Assembly (NCBI GenBank): GCA_021397835.1
Contig: JAJFZO010000184.1
Span: 992,001-1,056,000, forward strand
DNA: 64,000 bases
Source of the DNA: Moringa oleifera
Lineage: Eukaryota; Streptophyta; Magnoliopsida; Brassicales; Moringaceae
Reading direction: 5' to 3'
Shown: positions 45,867 through 57,233 of the stretch, piece after piece
Layout: the number at the start of each line of letters is the position of its first letter
Numbering within the stretch: position 1 is the first letter of the stretch
Notes under the pieces: generated by a model
Seen by the model: the letters and a program-made list of their open reading frames with translations, nothing else
Told to the model about the DNA's origin: nothing
Databases searched by the model: none
Position numbers and translations under genes: made by a program

Positions 45867-46740
45867 TTAGGAAGAGTCTCTCTTATTTTCATTTAAAACT
45901 TTTCAAACTCTTCTCTAATCACAAGATAGATTTTCCCACGGAAGAGTGTTAATAAAGCAAAGTAAGTGCTTGGACACTCTACTTTATTTAGATATATTTT
46001 ATGTCCTAATATTCATTTCCTATTTTAAAGAAGACTTTCCTTTAGTCTTCTTTATCAATTTTATAATACCGCTAGTGATAAATAGACTTTCTTAGTCACA
46101 TGATAGACTCTACTTGGGATGGGTATCAAAAAACACAAACTAAAAGACTTGACAGTCTTCTTTTCATTTCTAGGACGTCACCTGCCAGATTCTCTCTTAA
46201 GCACTCAATTTCTTCCTCCTAGGAAGACTTTTCCTCAATCTCCATCATAAATCCCAAACTTCTCCTAGTCACAAGGTAGATTCTCCCTATGAAGAGTACC
46301 AAAAATGAAAAATATGAGTTTAGAGAGTCTACTTTCATTAGATATAAGATTTTAATATCCTAATATTTACTTTGTATCCTTAAGTAGCCCCTTTATCACT
46401 CACCCTTGAAAATTTTAGACTTTTCCTCAGTTGTAGGTAAAATTAGCATAAAAACTGTCAAAAATGTTAAAGATGTTTTTGGGCACTTTGTTCCTTTAGC
46501 TACAAGATCTTTGTGTTTTATCATTCATTTCTCCCTTTTAAGAAGACTTTTCCTCGGTCTTCTCTATGAATTTCACACTCTCCTCGCTTATTGGTAGACC
46601 TTTCCTATTCATAAGCAGGCACTCCCTGAAATGAGTGCCTAAAATGCAAAATGAGAGTCTTGAGACTTTTTTTTTTTAAACTTTTGGGAGGTCACATACT
46701 AGATACTCCCTCACAAGTTCAATTTCTCTCTCATCTGACC
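45867..46740. repeat. Diverged satellite-like array, about 155-195-bp units, five copies
   Basis: Unit starts near 45867, 46027, 46220, 46386 and 46540 share AGGAAGACTTTTCCTCAGTC, then CTAGTCACAAGGTAGATTCT and CCCTATGAAGAGT, then ACTCTACTTTCATTAGATAT and TTTAATATCCTAATATTTAC, with decreasing fidelity. Units 1 and 3 are most alike. Unit 4 has lost its middle words, and unit 5 diverges after its first 60 bases. It carries no gene. Confidence 0.75.
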
Positions 46741-47174
46741 CAATTTGTAGTCTTTTAAAAAGTGAAGCTATTTTCATCAGTTTTGCAAGTCTCATATAAT
46801 TTGATGTAATGTGTAAAGCTGTTGTCCGCATATATACTTCCACCTTGTATGACTTCAATTTTTATGATTGAAATTCTCTCTTATCAACATGCTTAGGTTC
46901 CCTCAATTTTTAACTTATAAGATTTACTAGCCATACTCAAATAGTAAAAGGGTAAATGTAAATAGCCTCATTTAATGTACACTCAATAAAATAGATTATT
47001 TAGCCAAAACTATTTGTTTGTATTCATATGATATTTAATAGTTTATTATCAAAAATATATCACAATTTACGTTCGTGTAAATCATGATTATTGAAATGTT
47101 ACCATAATTTCTCATATCTTAACATATTTTACTCATTCGTATGATTATAGTTTTAAAAATACTCATTCAAACAT
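46741..47174. other. Spacer, nothing identified
   Basis: AT-rich, without coding support or clear repeat, between the satellite-like array and the LTR that begins at 47175. Confidence 0.4.
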
Positions 47175-47508
47175 TGTTGGGGTAGGCTTAAATCCCAACC
47201 AAGGCCCAACCTTACATGAGGCTTACCAAAAAACTCTCAGCCTGTCAACCATGAAGCCTGAGGTCTTGATCCAAGTATTAGACCTAATACCCTTTTAATG
47301 AGAGCATGGCCACAATAAAAGTTAAAAGAGGATCAAAGGAAGGTAATCACAAGAATTAAAGGTGAGGCACAAAGCTTAAGGAAAAGCAGCTGAGGTAACA
47401 AGTATAAAAGAGAATGAAAGCCATTGGAAAAAGGGCTAGACTCTGATTTTTCAGAGAACTAAAAAAAGACGATCTCCAAAGACTCAACTACATTCTCTTA
47501 GAGAATAA
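47175..47508 (+). repeat. 5' LTR of the Tat-like remnant
   Basis: Begins TGTTGGGGTAGGCTTAAATC. Its last 190 bases match 49795-49985, for example GAGGCACAAAGCTTAAGGAA / AAGGCACAAAGCTTAAGAAA and GAATGAAAGCCATTGGAAAA. Confidence 0.7.
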
Positions 47509-47879
47509 TATTAGTGTCATCTATAAAGAACGCCAGCAAGAAGTTATACGTTTCTCTCGATCAGTAATTAAATAACAGGCCATCATAGAGCTAGCATTGG
47601 CTAAGGTGCTGATAGAGCTTCCACTTTCACCAAAAGAAAGTCTTAGGAACCTATCACAAGCAGCATAACTGGCTCTATTGAGTGAAAAAATGTGAAAAAT
47701 GAACAACATGATGCATACTTTAGAAGAAAACCAAAGGTGATGTGCTTATTGAGAACCACAAGCTTCTAATGAAAGGGAAAGCAAATACGTACCTAGTAAC
47801 CAAGTGTCAAACCAAAGGTCGAACTAGGAAGGGGTAGGATGCCCTCTATTAGGTTCAAGCGGCAACATGCGCCAATGCA

Positions 47880-48240
47880 CGAACCATTTAGATGAGCAAT
47901 TGAGCACTTAGTCAAAAATGGGTAAGGGATAAAAATGATGAATAGGACCCCTTACCCCATTTTTAGTACTCATATTGTGAATGGACTAGTCGCTGAACAG
48001 CTAAAGATCCCCTAAATGGAACCCAATAGAAGAAAGGACTCTAATGTAAGATTCCATCCAATATCAAAGTATGATGCTGATTTTTATGGCCATTGACCCT
48101 ATACTAAGCAAAATGTACCACATCACTCTAACAAGACTAAGACATGATTGGTTTGCCTCTCTACAACCAGGCAGTATATCTAGCTTTGCATAGTTGTCTT
48201 ACTTCTTCCTAAAACATCCTCTTTCTCATTGTAAATTTGC
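47880..48240 (+). pseudogene. Tat-like gag fragment
   Basis: Contains a TRLRHDWFASLQPGSISSFA block followed by LSYFFLKHPLSHCKF in shifted frames (about 48140-48235). This corresponds to the gag motif GPARxWFxxLPPxSIxSFxQLxxxFxxHF. Upstream words near 48030-48090 match the IPSIxxYDGxxDPxxH region loosely. Stops interrupt it. It would encode the capsid protein. Confidence 0.6.
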
Positions 48241-48599
48241 TTTTTATTAAAAGAGGAGTCCTAGAAATGCAACCCAAAATGAGTAAAGGCCTAAGTGACA
48301 TGTTCTTGGACAAAGACCCTGAACTAAGTGTTTGGAGGGTCGAGATCCCTGAACTAAGACATGTGACAATTCATAAGTAGTTAAAGTAACGGATAAAAGT
48401 TTGCATATTAAGCCTAAGACAATTAGATAATATAAGGAACAAAAACCCCAATAATGATTTTCTCATTAATTAAATTTAAGTATAATCACTCAAAAATAAA
48501 ATAAAATACAAATGAAAACCCTTCCCTTCGAAAATGAAATGATAGTTTGGTCCAATACTCAAGGACTGTATTAAGCGAGTCATTTCCATTATGTGAAAC
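48241..48599. other. Non-coding spacer inside the Tat-like remnant
   Basis: Includes a tandem-like pair GACAAAGACCCTGAACTAAG and GTCGAGATCCCTGAACTAAG at 48311-48357. No coding frame is supported. Confidence 0.4.
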
Positions 48600-49827
48600 C
48601 TCATTCCCCTCCTTTTTAGACCTCAAACTACTTTTAGAGTCCCTCGTATTCTCTATGGGCTCAGGTATCTAGCTAAGATCCAAGCCTAGGTACTTAACTG
48701 AAGTCTCATCGTTAGTATATTGACGAGCCAACTCATACATTCCTTGGGAGTATTGGTTGGTCTTATCTCTCCATTCTAAGGATTTTTTTACCCCTCCATT
48801 TCTTTAACTCTTCCTTCATGTTTCACCTTTTTTAGAGCTACGAAGTGCTTCACCCTTAAGTCATCCAGCTTGATTTGTTGAGCTTTCACTATATTAGTGA
48901 GAACTTCTCGCAGGGCGATGTTTTCAACCTCTTATATCTTAAGATTGTCCTCCAATGAAGACATTCATTTGGTGGTCTCAGATAATGCCTAAGTAAGCTC
49001 AGTAACAAATCGTTGAGATCAAGCAAGTTCTCTCTCAGACTCTAGGGTGCTCTTCAGCAAGTAAAATTGAAGCCTAGTGACCTTACATGCTAAAAAAAAA
49101 AAAAATAGAAATGAATGGCAATTAGCAACCATAACCAAAAAGGTATCGTCTAGGTAACAAATCACTCACTGTTATCATAGCAGCCATGCAGTTCTCCACG
49201 AACTTGCAGTGAGACCCCTTTTAGAACCTCACTCGATCTTTCACCAAAATGATTCCTTGAAGCAAAGCCATGGTTGTTTTAAGATTCAAGGCTAAGCTAG
49301 TGTGTTGTACTCTCTAGTTTGGGACATAGCACCTATCCTACCAATGCAGTTTGGGAAATGATGGACAAGCTCCAAGGTAGGACATGAAGGGAGGAACTCA
49401 TAGTCATATGTATGCAACCCCTTTTATTAAGCATATTGTCTAAGATTACAATAACTTCCTCGAAGTTCGAGTCAATTTGAGTCAAGGGCACGAGAGGTGT
49501 CATTTTTCACCAACCACCCATAAAGTTTGGTCGCAGCCTTAGAAGCTTTAGTCGCACCTTACTTAGGGTTGAACAGGGCCTCCCAAACTATAGTAAAGTT
49601 TATGGTGAACGGGATGTGATGAATCATGTCTTCATCTGACCTAAAGATGGCGTGGCAATCACTACAACAAGAAGAAACACTAACAAAAAAAAAAAGAAAA
49701 CACGAGAAAAACATAAAATTACTGGGTTCAAAAAAGGAAACAAACCTTTAAACTCCTCTGCAGTCACAATACAATGTGATCTTATAGCAAAAGTTAGGGG
49801 AGAACCAAGGAAAGGTGATCTTGACAA
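48600..49827 (-). pseudogene. Antisense extra ORF relic of the Tat-like element (coiled-coil protein)
   Basis: Reading leftwards: MSRSPFLGSPLTFAIRSHCI with VTAEEFKGLFPF (49827-49730). A T-rich intron-like stretch follows, then FTIxLTTIVWEALFNPK and KASKAATKLYGWLVKND (about 49600-49500), then YDYEFLPSCPTLELVHHFPN (49410-49340). From about 49090 to 48790 comes a heptad-rich region, LQFYLLKSTLESERELA, TKxMSSLEDNLKI, VENIALREVLTNIVKAQQIK and LDDLRVKHFVALKKVKHEGR, suggesting a long coiled coil. It is reminiscent of the plant 'putative gypsy type transposon' proteins (Pfam Transposase_28), but I am not certain. Frame breaks are frequent. Confidence 0.45.
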
Positions 49828-49985
49828 TTAAGGGCAAGGCACAAAGCTTAAGAAAGAGCAGTTAAGGCTAGCAAGTATGAAAGAGAATGAAAGCCATTGG
49901 AAAATAGGTTAGACTTTGATCATTTAGAGAATTGAAGAAAGACAAGCTTGAAGGACTCGGGTACGTTCTCTGAAAGAACAACAAA
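49790..49985 (+). repeat. Partial 3' LTR of the Tat-like remnant
   Basis: About 195 bases matching the right part of the LTR at 47175-47508. The first 145 bases of the LTR are absent. Confidence 0.65.
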
Positions 49986-50139
49986 CACTACGTAGAAAAA
50001 CACAAACTCTAATAAAATTTTTTTATTCTGAAAAAAATCAAACAACAATTTTGCTTTTAGGCATAAAGTTTTAAAAAGGAGGCTCTTGAATTTGTCAAAA
50101 TACATGTTATCATAGAAAAGATTATTTGAAATCAATTTA

Positions 50140-50629
50140 ATATAATTTCCTTTATATTTTGAAAAATATAATCCATGAAATAAAATTCAGGAAAATTATT
50201 TTTATTTTTTATTTTATATCTCAATGCTTAAAATATTTTTTAAAAGATTTTTGCTTTAAATTTAGATTTTTTAGTCATAAATTTAATTTATTTAAATGTA
50301 TATTAAAATTTAAGTATTTTGATTTAATAAATATTATTTTTAGTATATTTAAATCAATATTTATTTAATTAAACATAAATTTTAATATTTAAAATTTTAA
50401 AAAATAAAAAAATAAAAATTTGTTTTAAAGGTAATTATAAACAATAGCCTTTAAAATATATATTTTATTGACCAATGTTTACAATTGTCATCATACCCTC
50501 ATTAATAGTGGTTATGAAATAAAAACAGTTAAAAATATAATAATATAATTTTTCATAGTATATAAATGAAAATTGGGATAATTATCATTAAATGATTATC
50601 GGTGAAATTAAATCTGTTTTGTTGTAGTG
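50140..50629 (+). mobile_element. CACTA element 3' end (same family as 34524-38771)
   Basis: Ends GTTTTGTTGTAGTG at 50629. The last 490 bases align with 38280-38771, including ATTTGATTTAATAAATA-like sequence, the ACAATTGTCAT and ATTATCATTAAATGATTATC subterminal words, and the terminal TTTGTTGTAGTG. A possible left end CACTACGTAGAAAAAC occurs at 49986, which would make a 644-base element, but the flanking triplets (AAA, TTT) do not match. Confidence 0.7.
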
Positions 50630-51935
50630 TTTATATTACATTAAATACATTATAATATTAATATAATATTAATTTTATTTATTTTATTTTATTTCATTAA
50701 AATAATTTAATTCTATCTAACCTACCAAGTCCTGAGATGTTATCGTGAATGTAGGCTTGAAGCTGAACCACGTAAATGATCTGTGCAATGTGTATGATGT
50801 TCATGATTTACTGTGTTTGTTAGATCCATTTTTATGCTCTGTTTCGCTACTTAAAACAAGAGTCCGTGCTTGTTGTTAGTCTTCAACTTAATTATTGTAG
50901 TTTCCTGTTTGGTTGTTGAATTAAGAAAACATCCAAGCGAAATCCTTTCAACATGCAGATCCATGAAAGCATACTTCTACAGTGAAAATTTTAGCTGAAA
51001 AATGAATCTTCCTCGTGTAATCAAAAATAAACACCAAATTGGGAGGAGAAAGTAGATCCACGACGGATTTCTCTCTTCTTTATGAATGGAGAGAATACAA
51101 GTTGACTTTAACCTTTTTCTAAGGCATTTTTGGGGTCAAATGGAAAAAAATTGCTAAAAATAATTAATACATTGTTTTTTCTTTAATAATTCCTGCAATT
51201 AAACTTACTCCCCCAAAGCGTTTAGTAGAATTTTCTCAAAGATGTAACAATAAATATTCATGATGTATGATTTAATAGATACTTAACTTCAATAAGAAGC
51301 TTGTGATGCATGAATTGAATGTAAAATGTATTAAGAAAATTATGATAGAGATTCAATGTATGGGAAGAATCGATGTGGAAGTTGGGACAAATGCTTGAAT
51401 ATCAACCAACGAACTCTGGCATTTCTTTCTAATCCAAGAAGAAATCAATGGTTCTTTGCAATGAGATTACCGTGCCGCCAGATTTGAGGAAGAAGACATT
51501 AAAACATGCCAGACATAATTAGAAATTCTAACTGGGGATTTCTCTCTTTCCTCTTTCATTTACAATCACTAAACAGTAGCTACAAAGTGAAATCCAGGAT
51601 ATATATTCTGTCTTTCGGGTACCCAGAAGGAAAACGTGTCCTTCGAATTCTAAGGTTACTTGATGAAAAAGATAAACACACAACCAAAGAGACTGACTGA
51701 TGAGCAAATGCAATCTCGTTTCTGTTTCATTCTAAGGTTCCAAGCTAGCAAAAAGCATGGTAAGCTAATGAAGCAGCTTTCATCGATATCTTCACGTGGC
51801 ACGATCTTGAAGTCCAAAACATGCAAGTGATCATCTTCACTCGAACGTACGTACCCACGTGAAATGACTCCAAAGGACAGATGATTTTCTTCTCAAGAGA
51901 ATTATACATCCAACTGCAGCCGCTCTATTCATGCA
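50630..51935. other. Intergenic sequence downstream of the MIZ1-like gene
   Basis: No supported gene. The right end would include the MIZ1-like 3' UTR. CACGTG-type G-box cores occur at 51793 (TTCACGTGGC) and 51855 (CCCACGTGAA). They lie past the stop codon of that gene, so their relevance is unclear. Confidence 0.4.
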
Positions 51936-52697
51936 TCAGATCCTAACAAAGAATATGCTGAGCTCAGGCCCGCTGTTCCCATCAGGATTCATCATATAAT
52001 AAGTCTCTGAATCTTTGGAGCCGACAACTCGTTCCAAATGCGCGCGCATGTACGTCAACTCTCCGTCTGGGTGTTCCGTGGCTTCGCCTGGCAGCACACC
52101 GGCTCCCACAGACACCGCGTGCAGCAGCTGCATGACCCTCAAATCTTCCTCCGTGGCTTCCCTTTTCACCGCATACCCTGATTTTCTACCGTTGCAATAC
52201 AAAGTCCAAATGGGCTCATCTACTATCTTGGTCTTCTCCGCCGGCCGCTTTTCACACTCCAGGGCGATCCTAACAAGTCCCAGCCCGAGATCTTGGAAGA
52301 GCTTTCCCGTGGGTATTGCAAGCTCCAGTACCAAGACGGGGAGAGACCGAGAGTTCTCTTGGATGACCAAATTAACCCTAGCTTTACGGTGCCCGAAGAG
52401 GGTTCCCGTCATTCGGGTCCCGCCGTGGATGTAGTTGTCGTGACTCCCGCTTCCATGGATGGAGACAGGGATCTTGCACATTGGGGTGATGATCGGCAAT
52501 GATCGGAAAACAGAGCGGAAGCGCCTGAACAGCTTTCCGGATTTTGAAGAGCCTTTCTTGCTTGATGGTTGCTCGAGGTAGATGACAGGACGGGAAGGTG
52601 GTGTTGCCCGGTGCCTTGCCAGTTGCAACGACGAGGGTGGTGATGTCTTAGACTGCAGCTGCGGCGGTGGTGGAGGAGTTGGCGGCGGAGTGGTCAT
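51936..52697 (-). CDS. MIZ1-like protein (MIZU-KUSSEI 1, DUF617 family)
   Basis: Plant-specific family named for Arabidopsis MIZ1, which is needed for root hydrotropism. The biochemical activity of most members is unknown. The protein is 253 residues in a single exon, the usual size and structure. Residues 1-50 are low-complexity and proline-rich (TTPPPTPPPPPQ). Residues 53-68 are basic (SGKLFRRFRSVFRSLP). The DUF617 domain follows: MTGTLFGHRKARVNLVIQ (96-113), LPVLVLELAIPTGKLFQDL (119-137), VRIALECEK (142-150), PIWTLYCNGRKSGYAVKRE (162-180), HAVSVGAGVLPG (193-204), DGELTYMRAHLERVVGSKDS (211-230), ETYYMMNPDGNSGPELSIFF (231-250). The start at 52697 gives the full conserved N-terminal layout. 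No signal peptide or membrane helix. GC-richer than its surroundings, as expected for an active gene. Confidence 0.96.
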   Translation of the reverse strand: MTTPPPTPPPPPQLQSKTSPPSSLQLARHRATPPSRPVIYLEQPSSKKGSSKSGKLFRRFRSVFRSLPIITPMCKIPVSIHGSGSHDNYIHGGTRMTGTLFGHRKARVNLVIQENSRSLPVLVLELAIPTGKLFQDLGLGLVRIALECEKRPAEKTKIVDEPIWTLYCNGRKSGYAVKREATEEDLRVMQLLHAVSVGAGVLPGEATEHPDGELTYMRAHLERVVGSKDSETYYMMNPDGNSGPELSIFFVRI

Positions 52698-52781
52698 AGC
52701 GAGAAGCTGTTTAATTTGTGGAGGGCATGCAGTCTATGATCCTGGGTGGTGGTGGAGCTAATATGAGATGTACTAGGTGCT

Positions 52782-52789
52782 GATATAGA
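52782..52789 (-). promoter_or_regulatory. Probable TATA box of the MIZ1-like gene
   Basis: The minus strand reads CTCTATATCAGC about 90 bases upstream of the ATG. A CCTCTTCC pyrimidine stretch precedes it. Inferred from position and sequence. Confidence 0.45.
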
Positions 52790-52829
52790 GGAAGAGGGAG
52801 TTATGGGATCCACGTTGGGTTGAATTTGT

Positions 52830-55340
52830 TTATTAGAACTGACTTTATTAAAAGTTAGTTTAATATTTAGCTTAAGATAGTAATATTGTTGTTAAACCAT
52901 AAACTAATGCAAGGTTCTTATCTTCTGTTATTTCACAGCTACAATTCATTCCACAACATGCAATATAATCTGTTTCAACAGTCTGCTTCCTCAGCCACTC
53001 ACTCTTCCAGACCTGTAGAAAACAGTACTACCCATTTAAAGAGAAAGCTTTTTTTTTTCTTTTAAGTTTTTATTAAAAAATATTTTAATTTATTAATTTG
53101 ATATTTTTAATTAAATTATCAAATAAATATTAGAATAAATTTTAGAGTAAAAGTCGTATCATAAAATTTTAATAGTTACTTTATATTATTGATCAAAAGT
53201 TCATATTTAAAAAGTGACAAATCAAACTTTAATATATCAATTTAATTCAAATTAAATTTTAACTCAAATAGTTATTAAAAAATTAAAAAATATTTTATTA
53301 AAATATTTTAACAATAATCCAAATGAATTTTCACTCCATTTGAAGTTCATCAACTATATTTGAACAATTTTTTATGCAAAATTTATTTTGTAAATTTTTC
53401 AAAATTTGGACATCATAAATTTTTTTAAAAAATATTGTTAATACTTAAAAAATCTACCTTTTTTGTGACAATGACTAATTTTTTTTTACATTTATCAAAA
53501 ATTTTAAGTTAAAATTTATTGTATAAAACTTTTAATGTCAATATCTATAATTTTTGAATTTTTTTAAAGTTTAATTTAAACTAAATTAATAAATCTAAAT
53601 TTATTTATTATTTTTTAAATACGAATGTTTGATTGATACTATGGTGTAAATATCAAGGTTATGTGAAATTTTCACAATCAATTTTTAATAAATTTTTAAT
53701 CATTTTATTCATAAAATATTGATTTGGTCCAAATCAATTTTGTATTTTTTTTAAATGATCATTTAAATTAAAGATTTTGTATAATCAAATTTGACTTAAA
53801 TTTTTTTACAGATCTAAAAAAATATTCAAGGTATAATCACAAGATTTTTCATTTATACTATCAAAAACTTAAAAAATTTATAAATAATATTTTTAGTACT
53901 CCAAAAATTTTAAAAACTTTTGTGTCAATAGTTTGAATATTTTTTTACTTTGTAAGAAATTTAAAATTAAAATTATTGTATAATAATCTCAATTTAGATA
54001 ATTTTTAAAAAATTAAAAAATATATTTAATTTAAATTAAATCAAAATTATATATATAATTATTTAAAAAATAATAAAAATTTGATTAAAAGATACAAATA
54101 GTACAAATTTTGTTGCCATATTTTTACCCTAAATTATAATACCCACTTTGACTGTTTCCTATTCTTCATTTTGTTGACTTTTAGGTTCTTTAAATGGTCA
54201 ATGGAGTCCCTCGCATTGGTAAACATCGACTCCATGAATCATCAAAGAGGCATTAGACAATAATTTAATATTTTCAATTGCATTTTTTTATGGCACAAAT
54301 TTATTCAATCTTTAGACTTTTTTCCCAATTTTTTTTTTATAAAAGGAAGATTCAACTTAATTTATTTTTAATGAAAAGAGATTTTTTTTTAAGGAATTAA
54401 CTTCTCGGTTGACCGGATGATATTTTTAATTTATGATGATGTAGTCTCTATATTTGATATTAATGAGTTTGTCAACGTGAGTATAGGAATATACTTATGT
54501 ATGACATGAGATACATTAATGTCTTAAAAAAATTTAGAGCAAAAAGATTTTAGGCTTTTAAAGTGACGCAGTTTCTAAGTTTCCAAGTTATCAAGACAAT
54601 AAATTTATCGCAAAAATTAGATAAAGTGACAAAAGTAAAAACAACTTCAATATAAATTCAATAAGTTAAATTGAAACCATAAAATTATCATTTCATGAAA
54701 TTGTTTAAATCTGAAAATTTTTAAAACTTGAATTGTTTTAATATTCTTGGTTGAATAGTATAATTCCTGCAAGGAAAGTTTTGAAATGGGCATATTAGCA
54801 TTAATTTAATGAACCTTAAGTTCGAAAAAACGAGATTGATTTCTTTTGGACATGACTTTCTTTGAAGAAGATGTGATTTTTTGTTTCATTTATTTATATA
54901 TATGTAAAGACTTTTCGTAAAATACCAAAATCTAAAACTACTTCCGTTTGAAAAGCATGTGAGCTCTTAATGAAAATGAGATAATAGTTTGTACGAAAAG
55001 AAGATTTTATGATTTGAGATTAATGAAATTAAAATATTGTATTTATAAAGTAAATCATTTCCAATGAAAAGTCTTTAAGAATTAAAATGAAATGGAATTC
55101 TTTTTTCTTGGTTGTATTTTTCATAGGTAGAAAAGAAATGTGTCAGCCAATTATGGCTTTGTTTTAAATCATTCGTTAACAAAGTTTACTTGGAAATATA
55201 TGTTGTTCCATTCTTTAAACTGGCCATGCCATAAAAACATAAAAATTTTCCAAAAAAAAAATAAATTTTGAGTCTAAAATGCATAGAATTTGATTCTAAC
55301 AATTAGTCAATTTGAAGAATTATAAATATCTTTATCACAA
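52830..55340. other. AT-rich intergenic sequence, no gene
   Basis: About 75-80 percent A+T by eye, with loosely repeated words such as AAAATTTTAA and AAATTTTTTT, especially at 53050-54110. No coding support. It may include old LTR or DNA-transposon sequence. Confidence 0.45.
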
Positions 55341-55359
55341 AATATGTTTTATTAATAGT

Positions 55360-55885
55360 CAAAATTCATTAATATAATATACATAATTAGTGACAAATTT
55401 TTTTTAATTTATCAATAAATGAATAATTATTACTGTAACATCAAATTCGTTACTATATGTCATACATATAGTGATGTTTATTATTAAAAGTGTGGTGTAT
55501 ACCAATAAATGACTATTTATATCACTAATCTTAGTATATAGTGATGTTTGTTATGCATGCATCAGTAAAATTTTTATTTTTGATGATAAATTTTATGTCC
55601 ATCAATAAATGTTTAATCTATACTGATGGATAGCTTTGTGTGTCACTGATTATCTAATATATGGTAACGTTTTTTTTTTTTTTTTTTTTGCTATTCATCA
55701 GTGAATGTTTACTAAATATTTGATATGTATTGATAAATTTTTATCTGCCATCAATAAACATTTCACCTACACTAATGGATATTCCTGTCCATTAGTAAAC
55801 ATATATTTATACTGATGGATTTTTTTCTCGTAACCGTATATACTAACAAATGTTTTGTTCCATTACTAAATGTTTGCTTATATTG
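55360..55885. repeat. CACTA-like subterminal repeat field
   Basis: A word of about 20 bases occurs in both orientations about a dozen times: CCATCAATAAATGTTT, CCATTAGTAAACATAT, and complements such as ATACTGATGGAT and ATAGTGATGTTT. CCATCAATAAATG and ACTGATGG pairs can fold together. An 18+ base poly-T lies at 55671-55690. Such arrays mark the ends of plant CACTA elements, but no CACTA terminus was identified nearby. Confidence 0.6.
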
Positions 55886-56560
55886 AAGGAAATTTTAATG
55901 TGTTTCGAAAAATTTCAAATCTAAATCTATTGTACAAAATTTCAATTTAAATAACTTTTATGTAAACAAAATAAACAAAGGCATGATCTATATTGAACCA
56001 ATTAAAATATGTACAATTGATCCAATGAATAATTCAAGATGTAAAATAAAAAATAATTTTAATTTAGTTTTTTATATATTTACTCTAGAATAAATAAATG
56101 ACTTTTTGTAAAATAACTAATCATGTTCCTTTTTAATGTTAATTTTTTTTATTATCCTAAGAGATTATCAATTGATGTTTGTTTGTATAATTGAATATAG
56201 TTTACCCATTAATCATCATATCATGAAAATTAATTTATTAATTTTCTTATTATCTCAAAGGATTACCAATTAATTTCACAAATGGTTAGATTTTGGATAT
56301 CCTAACCATTCAATGCTTAAATTATAAATTATCATTAGAATAAAATAATAAAACTCTTAAATTTTATTAAATTTATTAATTATAATTATTGCTACAAAAT
56401 GTTACCAAAATCTACATAAAAAAATTTGCAAGTGACAAAAGTATGCTAGACCCGATAATGAAGTAGTGCCAAATCACCGTCATTACCATAAAATTAATTT
56501 TATGTTTTTTTTTTCAATAATGGTGAGCCAGATAGGCTTTTGGGATTAAACTTAAATTAA
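55886..56560. other. AT-rich spacer, nothing identified
   Basis: No gene or clear repeat between the subterminal-repeat field and the 216-bp satellite. Confidence 0.4.
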
Positions 56561-56574
56561 AACATTGATGTATA

Positions 56575-57233
56575 CATGTAAGTGTGAGATCGCATTTGAA
56601 ACTTGATGTGATATTAGAGATTAAGTTACATGTTTTAATGTGAGATTCTAATTCAACTTTGTCTTCAAGTCCACTTCATCGTGACATCATTAACCATGTT
56701 CATTTGGAATTCGATATCAGATCATCATCAATCACTACCAATCTTTAGGTCTTGTAATGAAAGATTATCAATATGCTTATGGCTATTCAATCCTGATATG
56801 AGATTGTATTTGAAACCCTATGTGACATCGGTGGTTAAGCTACATGTCCTCATCCAAGATTCTCAATGAAATCAATCTTAAAGTCTACTTCACCATAAGA
56901 TCATTAATCACATTCATTCCTTAAAACCCCAATATGATATCATCATTAGTGACTATCGATCTTCAAATCTTATAATCAAAGATTATCAATATGCTTATGG
57001 CTTTTGAATCCCGATATGAGATCGCATCTGGAACCCGATGTGACATTGAGGGCCAATTTATATATCCTGATCTAAGATTCTCAATCAAATTAATCTTCAA
57101 GTTCAATTCACCACGAGCTCATCAATCATATTCATTCTTTGAAACCCGAAGTGAGATTATCATCAATCATTACTAATCTTCAAGTTTTATAATTGATGAT
57201 TATTAATATGCTTATGGCTATTAAATCCCAATG
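56575..57233 (+). repeat. Satellite array, about 216-bp unit, left part (3 units)
   Basis: GAGATCGCATTTGAAACTTG-type unit starts lie at 56583, 56798 and 57016, and the next begins at 57231, so periods are 215, 218 and 215 bases. Shared words include CATGTCCTGATATGAGATTC, TCATCAATCACATTCATTCT, AAAGATTATCAATATGCTTA and TGGCTATTGAATCC. Copies differ at roughly one base in six or more. Confidence 0.9.
57229..57233 (+). repeat. Left 5-bp target site duplication (CAATG)
   Basis: CAATG immediately before the LTR, repeated at 60335-60339 right after the other LTR. Confidence 0.85.

Larger units (their letters stand above)
47175..49985 (+). mobile_element. Tat-like Ty3/gypsy remnant with antisense extra ORF
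   Basis: An LTR-like block at 47175-47508 is partly repeated at 49790-49985 in the same orientation. After the left block comes a primer-site-like TTAGTGTCATCTATAAAGAAC, resembling the TTGGCGCCGTCTGTGGGAA seen in many plant Tat elements. A gag relic follows at 47880-48240, then an antisense coding region at 48600-49827. Protease, RT, RNase H and integrase are absent. Presence of a long antisense ORF is known from some Tat-lineage elements. Confidence 0.65.

Noticed and set aside
49660..49675. CACTACAACAAGAAG as the start of a CACTA element
   Set aside because: It lies inside the intron-like part of the Tat antisense ORF, just after its MSRSPFLGSPLTFAIRS start on the other strand. Flanking bases do not match those after 50629.
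50159..50368. 69-codon hydrophobic frame
   Set aside because: AT-rich chance frame within CACTA terminal sequence.
52015..52434. 139-codon plus-strand frame
   Set aside because: Antisense shadow of the MIZ1-like gene. The minus frame has the conserved DUF617 residues.
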